Assembly: GCF_020404745.1 (NCBI RefSeq)
Contig: NZ_JAIZAP010000010.1
Location: forward strand, 110,681-174,680
Origin: Aquibacillus saliphilus
GTDB taxonomy: Bacteria; Bacillota; Bacilli; Bacillales; Amphibacillaceae
Length of the DNA: 64,000 nucleotides
Reading direction: 5' to 3'
Below, piece after piece: positions 16,596 to 25,249 of the stretch. Within the stretch, counting starts at the first letter, position 1. Each line of letters begins with the position of its first letter. Both the position numbers and the translations under genes were made by a program. The notes under the pieces are model-generated. The model did not search any database. It saw nothing but the letters and a program-made list of their open reading frames with translations, and was not told where the DNA came from.

Positions 16596-17747
16596 TTGGA
16601 AAAATCAAATTCGAATAAAAGGACATGGCTTTGGCTTCTAAGTATTCTTCTAGTGTTTATAATGATAAGTTTCTTCATCACATCGCCAGAGCCAGAGGAT
16701 TATCCAGATTATGTTACAGATTCTCCGTCTCCAACCGGTGTAAAGGGACTCTATACTTATTTAGAGGATGCTGACAGGTGGTCCTATCGACCACAGCTTT
16801 TGCCAGATCAAGACGATAATCAATTATTAATTATTGTTCAACCTTTTTTTATACCTGAAACAGAAGAGATGGAAGCATATCGGTCATTTATGGAATCTGG
16901 AAACACGATTTTGTTATTGCAAAACAATCCTAGTGGGATGTTTGACCTTGAAACAACATACATAGAAGAGGAAGCACCGGTTCATGTCTATCATCAAAAT
17001 GAAGAGAAATTTCGCGCTGATGTAGCTTCTTCTGTACGATTAGAAACAGAGGAACAAGATGAGGTATTGATCTACGATGACCTAGGTACAATTGCGTTAA
17101 AGCGTGACTATGGGAATGGCGAATTAATTGTTTCAGGCACACCAGAATGGGTGACTAATGAAGAACTTCTAAATAACGATCACTTGCCTCTCGTCTTGTC
17201 GCTTATTGAAAAAGGGAGTCCAACTGGAACGAACATATCCTTTGATGACTATAGTCACGGTGCAGAAAATGCTTCGACTCTATTAACTATTTATCCAAAA
17301 TGGGTATTGGTATTGGCTGTTCAACTACTTGTTTTTCTCAGTATCTGGCTGTGGTATCAAGGAAAGCGATTTGGTCCGATTGTTGTCGCAAGAGAGGAAA
17401 CTGTTCGATTTAGTGATGAGCGAATCACCGCGTTAGCTGCTTGGTATCATAGGAGTCGAAGCTATCATGAATCATTAGTTACTCAAGCAGATTATTTGAA
17501 GTATATGATGCAGGAACACCTTGGAATACCTTATTATAAAGAATGGCGACACCTTAGTGAACAAATAGGTAATAAGCTTCCTCATTTACCAACTGCGGAA
17601 ATTAGCTATTTCTTAGATGGATTAACTGATTTGTTAGAAAAAGAAAAAATAAGTAGACAGGAATATATTCTATGGTCAAAAAAAATAGATCGATTCAGGA
17701 AAGAGGTGGATAGGGATGAGGAACGAACTAACATCCTTACTAAATAA
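16596..17747 (+). CDS. DUF4350 domain membrane protein
   Basis: A 383-residue protein starting at TTG 16596. A membrane segment lies at residues 10-27. An extracytoplasmic DUF4350 domain follows (SPTGVKGLYTYLEDADRWSY, LLIIVQPFF, GNTILLLQNN, GELIVSGTPEW), then a second membrane segment near 250 (WVLVLAVQLLVFLSIWLWYQ) and a cytoplasmic helical tail (ALAAWYHRSRSYHESLV). The gene overlaps the MoxR gene by 32 bases, which implies coupled translation. Confidence 0.82.
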   Translation: MEKSNSNKRTWLWLLSILLVFIMISFFITSPEPEDYPDYVTDSPSPTGVKGLYTYLEDADRWSYRPQLLPDQDDNQLLIIVQPFFIPETEEMEAYRSFMESGNTILLLQNNPSGMFDLETTYIEEEAPVHVYHQNEEKFRADVASSVRLETEEQDEVLIYDDLGTIALKRDYGNGELIVSGTPEWVTNEELLNNDHLPLVLSLIEKGSPTGTNISFDDYSHGAENASTLLTIYPKWVLVLAVQLLVFLSIWLWYQGKRFGPIVVAREETVRFSDERITALAAWYHRSRSYHESLVTQADYLKYMMQEHLGIPYYKEWRHLSEQIGNKLPHLPTAEISYFLDGLTDLLEKEKISRQEYILWSKKIDRFRKEVDRDEERTNILTK

Positions 17748-18645
17748 GTATGAGCAACGTATTATTGGTCAAAATACTAATCTTAAACTCCTACTATCTG
17801 CTATTTTAGCTGGTGGACACGTCTTAATAGAAGGAGTGCCAGGCACCGGGAAGACTCAAATGGTGCGGACACTCGCTACACTGTTAGGTGGAAAATTTAA
17901 TCGAATACAGTTCACACCAGATTTACTGCCCAGCGACATTACTGGAAGTACGATTTATAATATGAAAGATAGTTCATTTCAAACGTTAAAGGGACCTATC
18001 TTCACAAATATTTTGTTAGCAGATGAAATCAATCGTACTCCTGCAAAGACACAAGCAGCATTACTCGAGGCGATGGAAGAAAAGCAGGTAACCATTCAAG
18101 GGGAAACGTACCTGTTATCCGATGTCTTTTTTGTTGTAGCAACACAAAACCCAATTGAGTTTGAAGGTACTTATCCATTGCCTGAGGCGCAACAGGACAG
18201 GTTTTTATTTAAAATTCAAATTGATTTTCCTTCTCAAGAAGAAGAAACAAAAGTTTTAAAACAAGTGTTAGAAACTAGTAACGAATCTACGGACGAAGAC
18301 AAAATAATGGATATAGAAACATTTCTTGCAATTAGAAATGAAATAGAGCAAGTAACCTTAAGCGATGAGGTGATGCACTATATTATGAAAATTGTTAGAA
18401 GAACAAGAGAATCTGAAGCCATTCGCTTTGGAGCAAGTACCAGAGCTGCCATCTCTATCGGCAGGTCTGCACGAGCATGGGCATATATTACAGGTAGAGA
18501 TTATGTAACACCTGATGACATCAAAATGGTAGCACGACCGGGGTTAAGACATCGCATTCAATTATCCCCACATGTAGAATTGGAGGGAGCGACCGTTGAT
18601 CAAATTATTCAAGAGCTTGTGGGGTCGATTCCTGTTCCAAGGTAG
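17716..18645 (+). CDS. MoxR-type AAA+ ATPase
   Basis: A 309-residue ATPase. Walker A is GVPGTGKT (40-47), Walker B is LLADEINRTPAKTQAALLEAM, sensor 1 is VATQNPIEFEGTYPLPEAQ, and a lid domain contains RFGASTRAAISIGRSARAWA. The AGGTGG site and ATG at 17716 lie inside the end of the DUF4350 gene. MoxR ATPases act as chaperones that insert cofactors or remodel a partner with a von Willebrand-like domain. The DUF58 protein encoded next is the usual partner. Confidence 0.93.
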   Translation: MRNELTSLLNKYEQRIIGQNTNLKLLLSAILAGGHVLIEGVPGTGKTQMVRTLATLLGGKFNRIQFTPDLLPSDITGSTIYNMKDSSFQTLKGPIFTNILLADEINRTPAKTQAALLEAMEEKQVTIQGETYLLSDVFFVVATQNPIEFEGTYPLPEAQQDRFLFKIQIDFPSQEEETKVLKQVLETSNESTDEDKIMDIETFLAIRNEIEQVTLSDEVMHYIMKIVRRTRESEAIRFGASTRAAISIGRSARAWAYITGRDYVTPDDIKMVARPGLRHRIQLSPHVELEGATVDQIIQELVGSIPVPR

Positions 18646-19954
18646 GGGCATTCTACCAACCAAGCGTTTACTTGTTAGTTTTGTGATTTTTTCCAGCGGA
18701 ATATCATTGTCTACTATTTGGGGAATTTCGTGGACGTTTGTGATTCTAGCAAACATCCTGTTCTTCTTAGCTAGTTTAGTAGACTTATTACAATCACCTA
18801 AGAAAAAGGAGCTATCATTTAAACGTGCTATTCCCGAAGAAATGGAAAGGCGATTAACTTATTCGGTTAAAATTGAAATGAAAAATAGCTCTGTACATGC
18901 AAGTAGATTTCAATTTGTCGATGGTATTCCGCAATCATTTCACAAAAACTTCCCTGTCAAAGGTTGGGCCAGAAACCAATCAACGACCGTAGTCACATAT
19001 GACGTGGAGGCACCTGTACGCGGTAAGTATCGCATCGATAAACTTTATGTCCGCTATAGTAGTTTGCTTCATTTGTGGGAAAAGCAGACAACTGTGGTGC
19101 TTGAGGATGTCGTCAAGGTCATTCCGGATCTAACAGAAACGAAGCATTATTTAGAGAATGCTCAACGTTTTTTGATGGCTGAAGGGGTAAAGGTACGTAA
19201 ACACAAGAGCGGCGTGGGAGAATTCACCAAAGTTAGGAGCTATGTTGTTGGTGATGATCCCAGGAAAATCAACTGGCGTCAAACTGCAAAGTTACAAGAG
19301 GTTATGACGAATGAGTACGAACCAGAACACGGGAAGTATATTACCATTTTAATTGACTGCGGGAGAATGATGGGTGCTGAATTAAAAAAAGGTAACCGTT
19401 TAGAAAAAGTATTAGAAGCAGCCATCACAGTCGCGGCCGCGGCATTAAAAAAAGGAGATTATGTATCGGTTCTAGCTTTTTCAAAGGATGTAAAGTTTTT
19501 TGTACCAGCTGCAAAAGGAACGGGACACCTACAGAAAATTCTTCAAGCGTTATATGATGTAGAAGTGGATGCAAATGAGTCTAATTATGCAGCTGTTTTT
19601 AACTATTTACAAACAGTTCAAAATAAAAGAAGCCTGTTAGTATTGTTTAGCGATATAGGTACGTTTCTTCATGAAGAAAGTGGACTTGTCTATGTGAAAA
19701 GGTTAAGACAAAAGCATTTATTTTTAATGATAGGAATGGAAGATGAGACGATGTCAACTACTGCAAAAATAGAACCCATTAACTCACAAAAAGCAATGGT
19801 GAAAAGCATCGCACAACAGCAAATTAGGTTAAAAAATAAAGAAAAGAATAGATGGGAAAGACAAGGGTTACAAATGGTTGAGGTAAAGGAGGAACGACTG
19901 GCAACTGCAGCCGTTTCCTATTACATTGATATTATGAACCGGGGCTTGCTATAG
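18596..19954 (+). CDS. DUF58 domain protein
   Basis: A 452-residue protein beginning at TTG 18596 inside the MoxR gene, with a very good GGAGGGA site eight bases upstream, so a 50-base overlap is likely real. Two membrane segments lie at residues about 25-65. The DUF58 signature is VGDDPRKINWRQTAKLQEVM followed by NEYEPEHGKYITILIDCGRMM, a degenerate von Willebrand A fold. Family members pair with MoxR. The gene ends 23 bases inside the convergent SpoIIM-like gene. Confidence 0.9.
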   Translation: MIKLFKSLWGRFLFQGRGILPTKRLLVSFVIFSSGISLSTIWGISWTFVILANILFFLASLVDLLQSPKKKELSFKRAIPEEMERRLTYSVKIEMKNSSVHASRFQFVDGIPQSFHKNFPVKGWARNQSTTVVTYDVEAPVRGKYRIDKLYVRYSSLLHLWEKQTTVVLEDVVKVIPDLTETKHYLENAQRFLMAEGVKVRKHKSGVGEFTKVRSYVVGDDPRKINWRQTAKLQEVMTNEYEPEHGKYITILIDCGRMMGAELKKGNRLEKVLEAAITVAAAALKKGDYVSVLAFSKDVKFFVPAAKGTGHLQKILQALYDVEVDANESNYAAVFNYLQTVQNKRSLLVLFSDIGTFLHEESGLVYVKRLRQKHLFLMIGMEDETMSTTAKIEPINSQKAMVKSIAQQQIRLKNKEKNRWERQGLQMVEVKEERLATAAVSYYIDIMNRGLL

Positions 19955-20912
19955 ATTGATTTTTCCTAAGGTACTGGTTGCCGACTATAAGATAGACTAT
20001 TAAACCAACTACAGTGATTATAGCAACAAGATATTTCATTTCGAGTGTTAGAGATGCTGGCGTGATAAAGCCTTCAATAACACCAGCAATGATAAACAAT
20101 GGAATTGTTCCAAGTAATAGTTGAATGGAGCGCTTTGCTTGCACCTTTAACTGGTAACCTCTCGAAAACTGACCTGGAACAAATAGCTTATAGCCCATCA
20201 ATAACCCAGCGCCACCAGCGATGAATATTGCTGTAAGCTCAATCATTCCATGAGGGACGATATAAGCCCAAAATTCATAAGATTTTCCGGAATTCCAAAA
20301 TAAGGCTGCCAGAGCACCAACCATGATACCGTTGTAAATCATCAAGTAAACGGTCAAAATTCCAAATGTAACGCCTCCTGCAAAGGCCAGGATTGCGACT
20401 TGAATATTGTTCGTCATAATATAAGCTGACATAAACGAGGAATCAACCGATTCGTTATTAGACCCTAATTGATCCGGGTCCACGCCTTGAGCCATCTCGG
20501 TTGGAATCACGGAATAAAGGTGGATTGGATCATTTACGACAGATATAAAACTAGCTAAACCCCCAGCTGCAAATAAAAGCATGGCGACAAGGACAAACTT
20601 CCATTGTTCCATAAGCAATCCAATGAATTTTGTGCTAAAGAAATGCCGGAGTTGTTTCATGCTAGATAATTGATCTTTATATAAAAGGTTATGCGATTTA
20701 GAAACGATACCGTTTAAATAAGCTGTTACATCTTCTCCCTGAAAGTATGTTTGACTGTATGATAAATGTTGGGCTGCTTTTTGGTAGAGTCGATGAAATT
20801 GATCAATTTCATAGGCTGTAAGTTTTCTTCTTTTTTTATGTAGTTTTGTGACCAGTTGTTCAAGCTCTTTCCAATCATCACGGTGTTGCTTCACAAACTG
20901 TTTGACATTCAT
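19932..20912 (-). CDS. SpoIIM-like (DUF95) integral membrane protein
   Basis: A 326-residue protein. The N-terminal helical region (HRDDWKELEQLVTKLHKKRRK, LTAYEIDQFHRLYQKAAQHL) is characteristic of stage II sporulation protein M homologues. It is followed by about five membrane segments with NNIQVAILAFAGGVTFGILT and YIVPHGMIELTAIFIAGGAG, both strong DUF95 motifs. GAGGTG precedes the ATG. Unlike its usual partners it is encoded on the opposite strand from MoxR/DUF58, overlapping DUF58 tail to tail by 23 bases and divergent from the RDD gene. It belongs to the cluster by content; sporulation itself need not be involved. Confidence 0.9.
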   Translation of the reverse strand: MNVKQFVKQHRDDWKELEQLVTKLHKKRRKLTAYEIDQFHRLYQKAAQHLSYSQTYFQGEDVTAYLNGIVSKSHNLLYKDQLSSMKQLRHFFSTKFIGLLMEQWKFVLVAMLLFAAGGLASFISVVNDPIHLYSVIPTEMAQGVDPDQLGSNNESVDSSFMSAYIMTNNIQVAILAFAGGVTFGILTVYLMIYNGIMVGALAALFWNSGKSYEFWAYIVPHGMIELTAIFIAGGAGLLMGYKLFVPGQFSRGYQLKVQAKRSIQLLLGTIPLFIIAGVIEGFITPASLTLEMKYLVAIITVVGLIVYLIVGNQYLRKNQSIASPGS

Positions 20913-21087
20913 TTTAACACCTCATTAAGTTGACTTCGAATTAGCCTTTTTGATTTTTAGATGATAAGACCCGTTTCAGGGGGCTAGGGGCTAAAGCAAG
21001 AATGAAGCCTCACCATATATTATAAATAGTTTGTAATAGAATAGAAACCGATATCCCAATATTTAACGAAGAAAGTGGGTTTTTGCT

Positions 21088-21891
21088 ATTAATCAAAATC
21101 ATGTCGATATTAAAACACCTGAATTCGTTTCTTTACAATTCCAAGTAGCTGGCCTAGGGAGTAGGGCAGCAGCATTGATTATTGACCAAATTATCCTAAC
21201 TATAACTAGTATTTTAGTTGTTGTAGCCATGTTTTTTGTTGAATTTGGACAGTTAAGTATGTTGTATATCCCAGAGCTGTCATCACTACCTATTGCAATT
21301 ACAATAATTCTGCTGTTTATTATCAATTGGGGTTACTTTTTTATCGTGGAGTATTTTTCAGGAGGAAGGACAATTGGCAAAAGGTTTATGGGGGTAAGAG
21401 TTATTCAAGATAACGGTCATAGTTTGACACTGCTTTCTAGTCTCATTCGTAACCTACTTCGGATTATTGATTCATTACCATCCGGTTATTTGCTTGGAAT
21501 CATAATGATTTTCTTTCACTCTAAACATAAACGACTAGGCGATCTTGTTGCAGGTACGATTGTGATTCATGAAAGAAAAGAAAAAAAGAAAAATAAATCA
21601 ACTGCTATTGAAAAGGAAATAGCAGCGCGAGGACTTACTAAGGACGATTTAGTTATAGATGAATGGACATTGAAAACAATTGGAATGAAAGAATGGAATC
21701 TGTTGAAAACGTATAGCAATCGCTTATTACAATTACCGGTAATAGAAAGAAAAGAACTAACGAAGGAAATGGCAAGGATCCTATATCCGAAAATCGGGTT
21801 AGAAATCGATAACAAGAGTAATCGTGATTTAGAAAACACACTTCTTATTCTTTATTTACTATTAAAAGAGGAATGGGAGTTTGAATTATAA
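21088..21891 (+). CDS. RDD family membrane protein, probable AUU start
   Basis: No ATG, GTG or TTG gives a full RDD domain. The nearest TTG (21175) would cut off VDIKTPEFVSLQFQVAGLGS, which is normal N-terminal sequence for RDD proteins of this cluster. In frame upstream, the first sensible codon is ATT 21088 in ATT AAT CAA, giving MNQNHVDIKTPEF, preceded by GAAAGTGGG at about eight bases. The protein is then 267 residues: RDD domain with GLGSRAAALIIDQI, segment 2 near GYFFIVEYFSGGRTIGKR and segment 3, then a soluble C-terminal domain (MARILYPKIGLE). The role is unknown; the cluster context suggests membrane remodelling. Confidence 0.75.
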   Translation: MNQNHVDIKTPEFVSLQFQVAGLGSRAAALIIDQIILTITSILVVVAMFFVEFGQLSMLYIPELSSLPIAITIILLFIINWGYFFIVEYFSGGRTIGKRFMGVRVIQDNGHSLTLLSSLIRNLLRIIDSLPSGYLLGIIMIFFHSKHKRLGDLVAGTIVIHERKEKKKNKSTAIEKEIAARGLTKDDLVIDEWTLKTIGMKEWNLLKTYSNRLLQLPVIERKELTKEMARILYPKIGLEIDNKSNRDLENTLLILYLLLKEEWEFEL

Positions 21892-21939
21892 CTTTAACCT
21901 AAAACTACAAATAAAGTTAATTCTATTAGGGGGATACGA

Positions 21940-22872
21940 TTGGAGATAAATAATATTTTAATAACAGGAAATCTTGCTAACGATATAAAAAAAGTGATTG
22001 ATCCAGAACAGTATCCACAAACCTTTAGATTTATTGAAGAAAAAAGTGTTACTTCCAAAGACTTACAATGGGCTGATGGTTATGTTGCATTTAAGCCAAC
22101 AACAAATTTTGAGTTCTTTGATATTAAATGGGTTCATTCATTAGGAGCGGGCGTCGATGGTTTTTTGTTCGGAAATAAGTGGAAAGAAGATGTATTATTA
22201 ACAAGAACGATTTGTTCATTCGGCCAACGTATCAGTCAATATTGCTTAAGTTATTATCTTAAGGATTTACAGGAACATGATTCTTTTCGTGAAAAAGAAA
22301 GTCATAAACAATGGCAACCAGTTACACCTAAACTGATCAAAAATCAAAAAGCGCTCGTATATGGAACAGGTGAGATTGGCCAGGAAATAGCTAAATTATT
22401 CTCATCTTTAGGGATCGAGGTATATGGCGTCTCTTTAAGCGGCAGTCAAAAACCACACTTCAGCAAGGTGTATTCCATTTCAACCGAAACTGAAATTTTA
22501 TCTGAGGTTGACGTTGTTATAAATACACTTCCATTAACAAAAGAAACGGATAAGCTGTTTGGGAAGGATCTATTCAATTATATGAATCATGCTATCTTTA
22601 TAAATGTGGGTAGAGGAAGTTCTGTAGTTGAATCCGATTTAATTGATGCTTTGCAAAACAATACGATTAGATTAGCAGTATTGGATGTATTCAAGGAGGA
22701 GCCGTTACCAGTTGATCATAGATTTTGGGAATTAGAAAATGTACGGATTACACCACACATATCCGCAGTAACGACAGTGGAAGAAGCTGTTGACTGCTTC
22801 TTGGAAACTTTGAATAAACTAAAAGATAAAAGTGTATTAAAAAATAAGGTTGATACGTCTTTGGGGTACTAA
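21940..22872 (+). CDS. D-isomer 2-hydroxyacid dehydrogenase family protein
   Basis: A 310-residue protein starting at TTG 21940, after GGGGGAT. The Rossmann loop is YGTGEIGQEIAKLFSSLG and the downstream motifs are VINTLPLTKETDKLF, IFINVGRGSSVVESDLIDAL and the catalytic region DVFKEEPLPVDH with ITPHISA (His of the Glu-His pair). This is the NAD(P)-linked hydroxyacid dehydrogenase fold. The substrate is unknown. Its short N-terminal domain is like phosphoglycerate or glyoxylate reductase relatives. Confidence 0.88.
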   Translation: MEINNILITGNLANDIKKVIDPEQYPQTFRFIEEKSVTSKDLQWADGYVAFKPTTNFEFFDIKWVHSLGAGVDGFLFGNKWKEDVLLTRTICSFGQRISQYCLSYYLKDLQEHDSFREKESHKQWQPVTPKLIKNQKALVYGTGEIGQEIAKLFSSLGIEVYGVSLSGSQKPHFSKVYSISTETEILSEVDVVINTLPLTKETDKLFGKDLFNYMNHAIFINVGRGSSVVESDLIDALQNNTIRLAVLDVFKEEPLPVDHRFWELENVRITPHISAVTTVEEAVDCFLETLNKLKDKSVLKNKVDTSLGY

Positions 22873-22893
22873 GAGTACCGCAAAGACTTTTTT
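22857..22893 (+). terminator. Terminator overlapping the dehydrogenase stop codon
   Basis: GTCTTTGGGGTACT and AGTACCGCAAAGAC pair with one mismatch around AAG, followed by TTTTTT. The left arm includes the last codons and the TAA. Confidence 0.9.
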
Positions 22894-23041
22894 GAACTAA
22901 TACTGTATTTTTCATAAAGAAATACAGTGATGGGTTTATTAACGGTTAAAAAAAGTTATAGTTATATAGGCAGTGTTTGAATTAACTGAAAAATAACCTT
23001 TAAAAAGTTTAACAGACTTTTCAAAGCTGAGGAGGTTCGAT

Positions 23042-23434
23042 ATGTCTAGTGTTATTCTGTTTGATGGAATGTGCAATCTTTGTAACGGCAGCGTGCAGTT
23101 TATTATAAACCGTGATCCAAGTGGCCATTTTAAATTCGCATCCCTACAAAGTGAAATAGGGAAGCAACTAGTAAATAAGCATGGCATTCCAGAAACGATT
23201 GACAGCTTTATTGTAATAGAAAATGGGAAAGTTTATTATAAATCGAGCGCCGCGCTTCGGGTAAGTAGAAACTTAAAAGGACTTTGGAAGCTTGCTAGTG
23301 TGTTTCGGTTAATTCCTAGACCATTAAGAGATGCAATTTACCGAATTGTAGCAAGGAATCGGTATAAGTGGTTTGGGAAAAGAGACGAGTGCATGATACC
23401 TACTCCAAAGAATAAAAAGAGATTTTTAGAATGA
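23042..23434 (+). CDS. DCC-family thiol-disulfide oxidoreductase-like protein (DUF393, YuxK-like)
   Basis: A 130-residue protein with the defining N-terminal motif FDGMCNLCNGSVQFIINRD (DxxCxxC). A mid-region GKVYYKSSAALRVSRNL and the C-terminal NRYKWFGKRDECM are also typical of DUF393/YuxK. GAGGAGG precedes the ATG. The two cysteines suggest a redox role, but no reaction is established. Confidence 0.9.
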   Translation: MSSVILFDGMCNLCNGSVQFIINRDPSGHFKFASLQSEIGKQLVNKHGIPETIDSFIVIENGKVYYKSSAALRVSRNLKGLWKLASVFRLIPRPLRDAIYRIVARNRYKWFGKRDECMIPTPKNKKRFLE

Positions 23435-23487
23435 TGCAAATGGAATAAGGTTTTTAACCAAAGGTCTGCCAAGAACGTCTGCTATGG

Positions 23488-24327
23488 TTAATTGCTATCT
23501 ATTTGCCAAAGAAATGCGGCAATTTGTTTATCAACACCGAGGTGTTCGTGTAAACCAGAGTGTGTGGCTGTTTTGTCATAAAATATCTTCTGATTGTATT
23601 TATTGGCAGGTACGATATCCTGAATGCCGAGTGCGCTGGCCAAACTAACAAGACCGTCTGAGTTAGACTTGTCAATCACTCCTGCGATAGCAAGAACATC
23701 AATGTGGTCCCCAAAGTTCCCTTTTTGCTCGATAAGATTTAAAAGGGAATGAGATTCTGATCTTAAATCAATGGTTGCCGCTCCATAGTTGACTGAGAAA
23801 TAGTGGTCATTATCAATTCCTTTAAAGGGACTTCCAATAACAACAAGCTTTTCTACACGTGGAAAAGGGATGACGCTATTTGTTACTAATAAGTTAGCTG
23901 AAGCTAACCCACCCATCGAATGTCCAACTAAATTAACTTGCTTGATACCATAGGTCTGATAAAGCTTAGTCATTACTTTCTGCAACCAAATCGTCTGATT
24001 TTCAATACTTGATCGTTTGTTTTCAAATATTACTTGAATAAATGGATTTTGCTCATCCCCAAGTGCGCCTCTAGCAGAAATTTGCCCATTGTTAGAAATT
24101 CGGAAAACCATTCTTTTCGAACCCCACTGATTTCGCTCAAACCTTTTTATCATGGAGTTGAAAGAACTTGCCCCACCTTTATATCCGTGTATGAACAGTG
24201 TAGGTGTGATGTCTGTCATGTCTTTTGAATTAATTGGTTTGGAATATAAAAAAAGTAAGGAACTACTTAACATAACGAAAGTAAGAAGTAAAATTAGTGA
24301 TTTGAACTTTTTATAAAATAGATTCAT
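23488..24327 (-). CDS. Membrane-anchored or secreted alpha/beta hydrolase, DUF915 family
   Basis: A 279-residue protein from ATG 24327, preceded by AGGGTGA; the GTG at 24336 is part of that site. A signal-anchor (residues 7-27) leads to an alpha/beta hydrolase with oxyanion region LFIHGYKGGASSF, nucleophile Ser in VGHSMGGLASANL, an Asp in GVIDKSNSDG and His in THSGLHEHLG. This is the DUF915 cell-surface hydrolase pattern. Substrate unknown. A Fur-like sequence lies just upstream. Confidence 0.88.
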   Translation of the reverse strand: MNLFYKKFKSLILLLTFVMLSSSLLFLYSKPINSKDMTDITPTLFIHGYKGGASSFNSMIKRFERNQWGSKRMVFRISNNGQISARGALGDEQNPFIQVIFENKRSSIENQTIWLQKVMTKLYQTYGIKQVNLVGHSMGGLASANLLVTNSVIPFPRVEKLVVIGSPFKGIDNDHYFSVNYGAATIDLRSESHSLLNLIEQKGNFGDHIDVLAIAGVIDKSNSDGLVSLASALGIQDIVPANKYNQKIFYDKTATHSGLHEHLGVDKQIAAFLWQIDSN

Positions 24328-24360
24328 GCTTGTCACCCTAAGTGTTTTTTTATGAAAAAT

Positions 24361-24375
24361 TGATTATCATTATTA
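24361..24375. promoter_or_regulatory. Possible Fur box upstream of the DUF915 hydrolase gene
   Basis: TGATTATCATTATTA matches the 7-1-7 Fur consensus TGATAATNATTATCA at 12 of 14 defined positions and lies 33 bases before the minus-strand start codon. AT-rich surroundings raise the chance of coincidence. Confidence 0.3.
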
Positions 24376-24531
24376 AAATGACTAATGCAAATTCATCTGG
24401 AATTTATTTTACTATATTCAATTAAAAATACTACCAGTTAATTGTAACTTTTTCTAAATTTAGTTATTAAAAAATCCTATAATGATGTTAACTGGTTCTG
24501 TTACCTATCGCAAACATTAAAATTACAATAT

Positions 24532-24575
24532 AAAATGACCACCAAATTGTATGCTAATTTGTTGGTCATTTTTTG
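24532..24575. terminator. Orphan terminator-like hairpin
   Basis: GACCACCAAATT and AATTTGTTGGTC pair with one mismatch, followed by TTTTTT on the plus strand. No plus-strand gene lies within 1 kb upstream, so it either serves a lost gene or acts in the leader of the minus-strand hydrolase. The rest of 24376-24756 shows no gene. Confidence 0.5.
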
Positions 24576-24756
24576 TTTGTCTAACAGCATTTTATTTATA
24601 ATATACATTAAAATTGTGTAATTTGTACCTCTATTTGTTAGATCCAATAGCCAGTGAATATCTACATTTTGACCTACAAATTCGTATGCAAATTAAAATA
24701 CATGAATTGTAATTAAATTGGGAATTGGTTAGTTTTTGCAAGGTATTCAGAACATT

Positions 24757-24820
24757 TATGTTAAAATAAATATAGATATTGTGAACGATTACACTTAAAG
24801 TAAAGACGCAGGTTTGTTAA
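24757..24820 (+). repeat. Cassette-spacer repeat, copy 0 (promoter and leader part)
   Basis: TATGTTAAAAT at 24757 and TATAGATATTG match the copies at 29566 and 30454. A diverged GACGCAGGTTTGTTAA at 24803 corresponds to the GCAGCAGGTTAGT end. This is the first unit at the left edge of the array. A second diverged scrap, GTTCAACAAACGGGGGATATTG, lies at 24900-24921. Confidence 0.55.
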
Positions 24821-24966
24821 TTTAGAAATGAAATATAAAGATAAAAGGGAGGTAAGAGAAATGACAAGTACAACAAGGTAAGTGCAAGAGCCATCTGATG
24901 TTCAACAAACGGGGGATATTGTTGTATTAATAAATGAAAAAATTTAAGCAAAAAGGATGATTATTT

Positions 24967-25197
24967 ATGCTATGGATTGCAACACAAGATGATAAAAGTT
25001 TGATAAACGCGAAAGAGATTACTGTAGACGGGAAGAAAATAGAAGGAGTAATGGGTAGTGTTTCTATGGCTCATTGGAGTAAAAATTTAGGTAAGTACGA
25101 ATCAAATGAAAGAGCAATAGAAATTCTTAATGAAATATTTGTTAAAATTGAAGAAAGTAATGGCTTTTCTGTGACATACACTATGCCTGAAAAATAA
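24967..25197 (+). CDS. Small hypothetical protein, first gene of the cassette-like array
   Basis: A 76-residue protein with an AAAAGGATG site before the ATG. It starts MLWIATQDDKSLINAKEITV, has a GVMGSVSMAHWSKNLGKYES segment and ends in a helix-strand (RAIEILNEIFVKIEESNGFS). It looks like a compact soluble alpha/beta protein. I recall similar short proteins in Firmicutes and their mobile elements but no function. A repeat copy follows it at once. Just upstream, a site-preceded ATG at 24861 opens a frame of only six codons, probably a relic. Confidence 0.6.
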   Translation: MLWIATQDDKSLINAKEITVDGKKIEGVMGSVSMAHWSKNLGKYESNERAIEILNEIFVKIEESNGFSVTYTMPEK

Positions 25198-25209
25198 TAG
25201 CAGAGCAAA

Positions 25210-25240
25210 TTGTTCAACAAACAGGTGCGATTGTTTAAGG
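25210..25240 (+). repeat. Cassette-spacer repeat, short copy
   Basis: TTGTTCAACAAACAGGTGCG followed by ATTGTTTAAGG matches the GGGTGCGATTGTTCAATA part of copies A and F. It fills the gap between two genes and runs into the Shine-Dalgarno site of the next. Confidence 0.6.
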
Positions 25241-25249
25241 GGGATTTTT

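Noticed and set aside
24861..24881. ATG with good ribosome site at 24861 as a gene
   Set aside because: The frame closes after six codons; kept only as a possible relic at the array's left edge.
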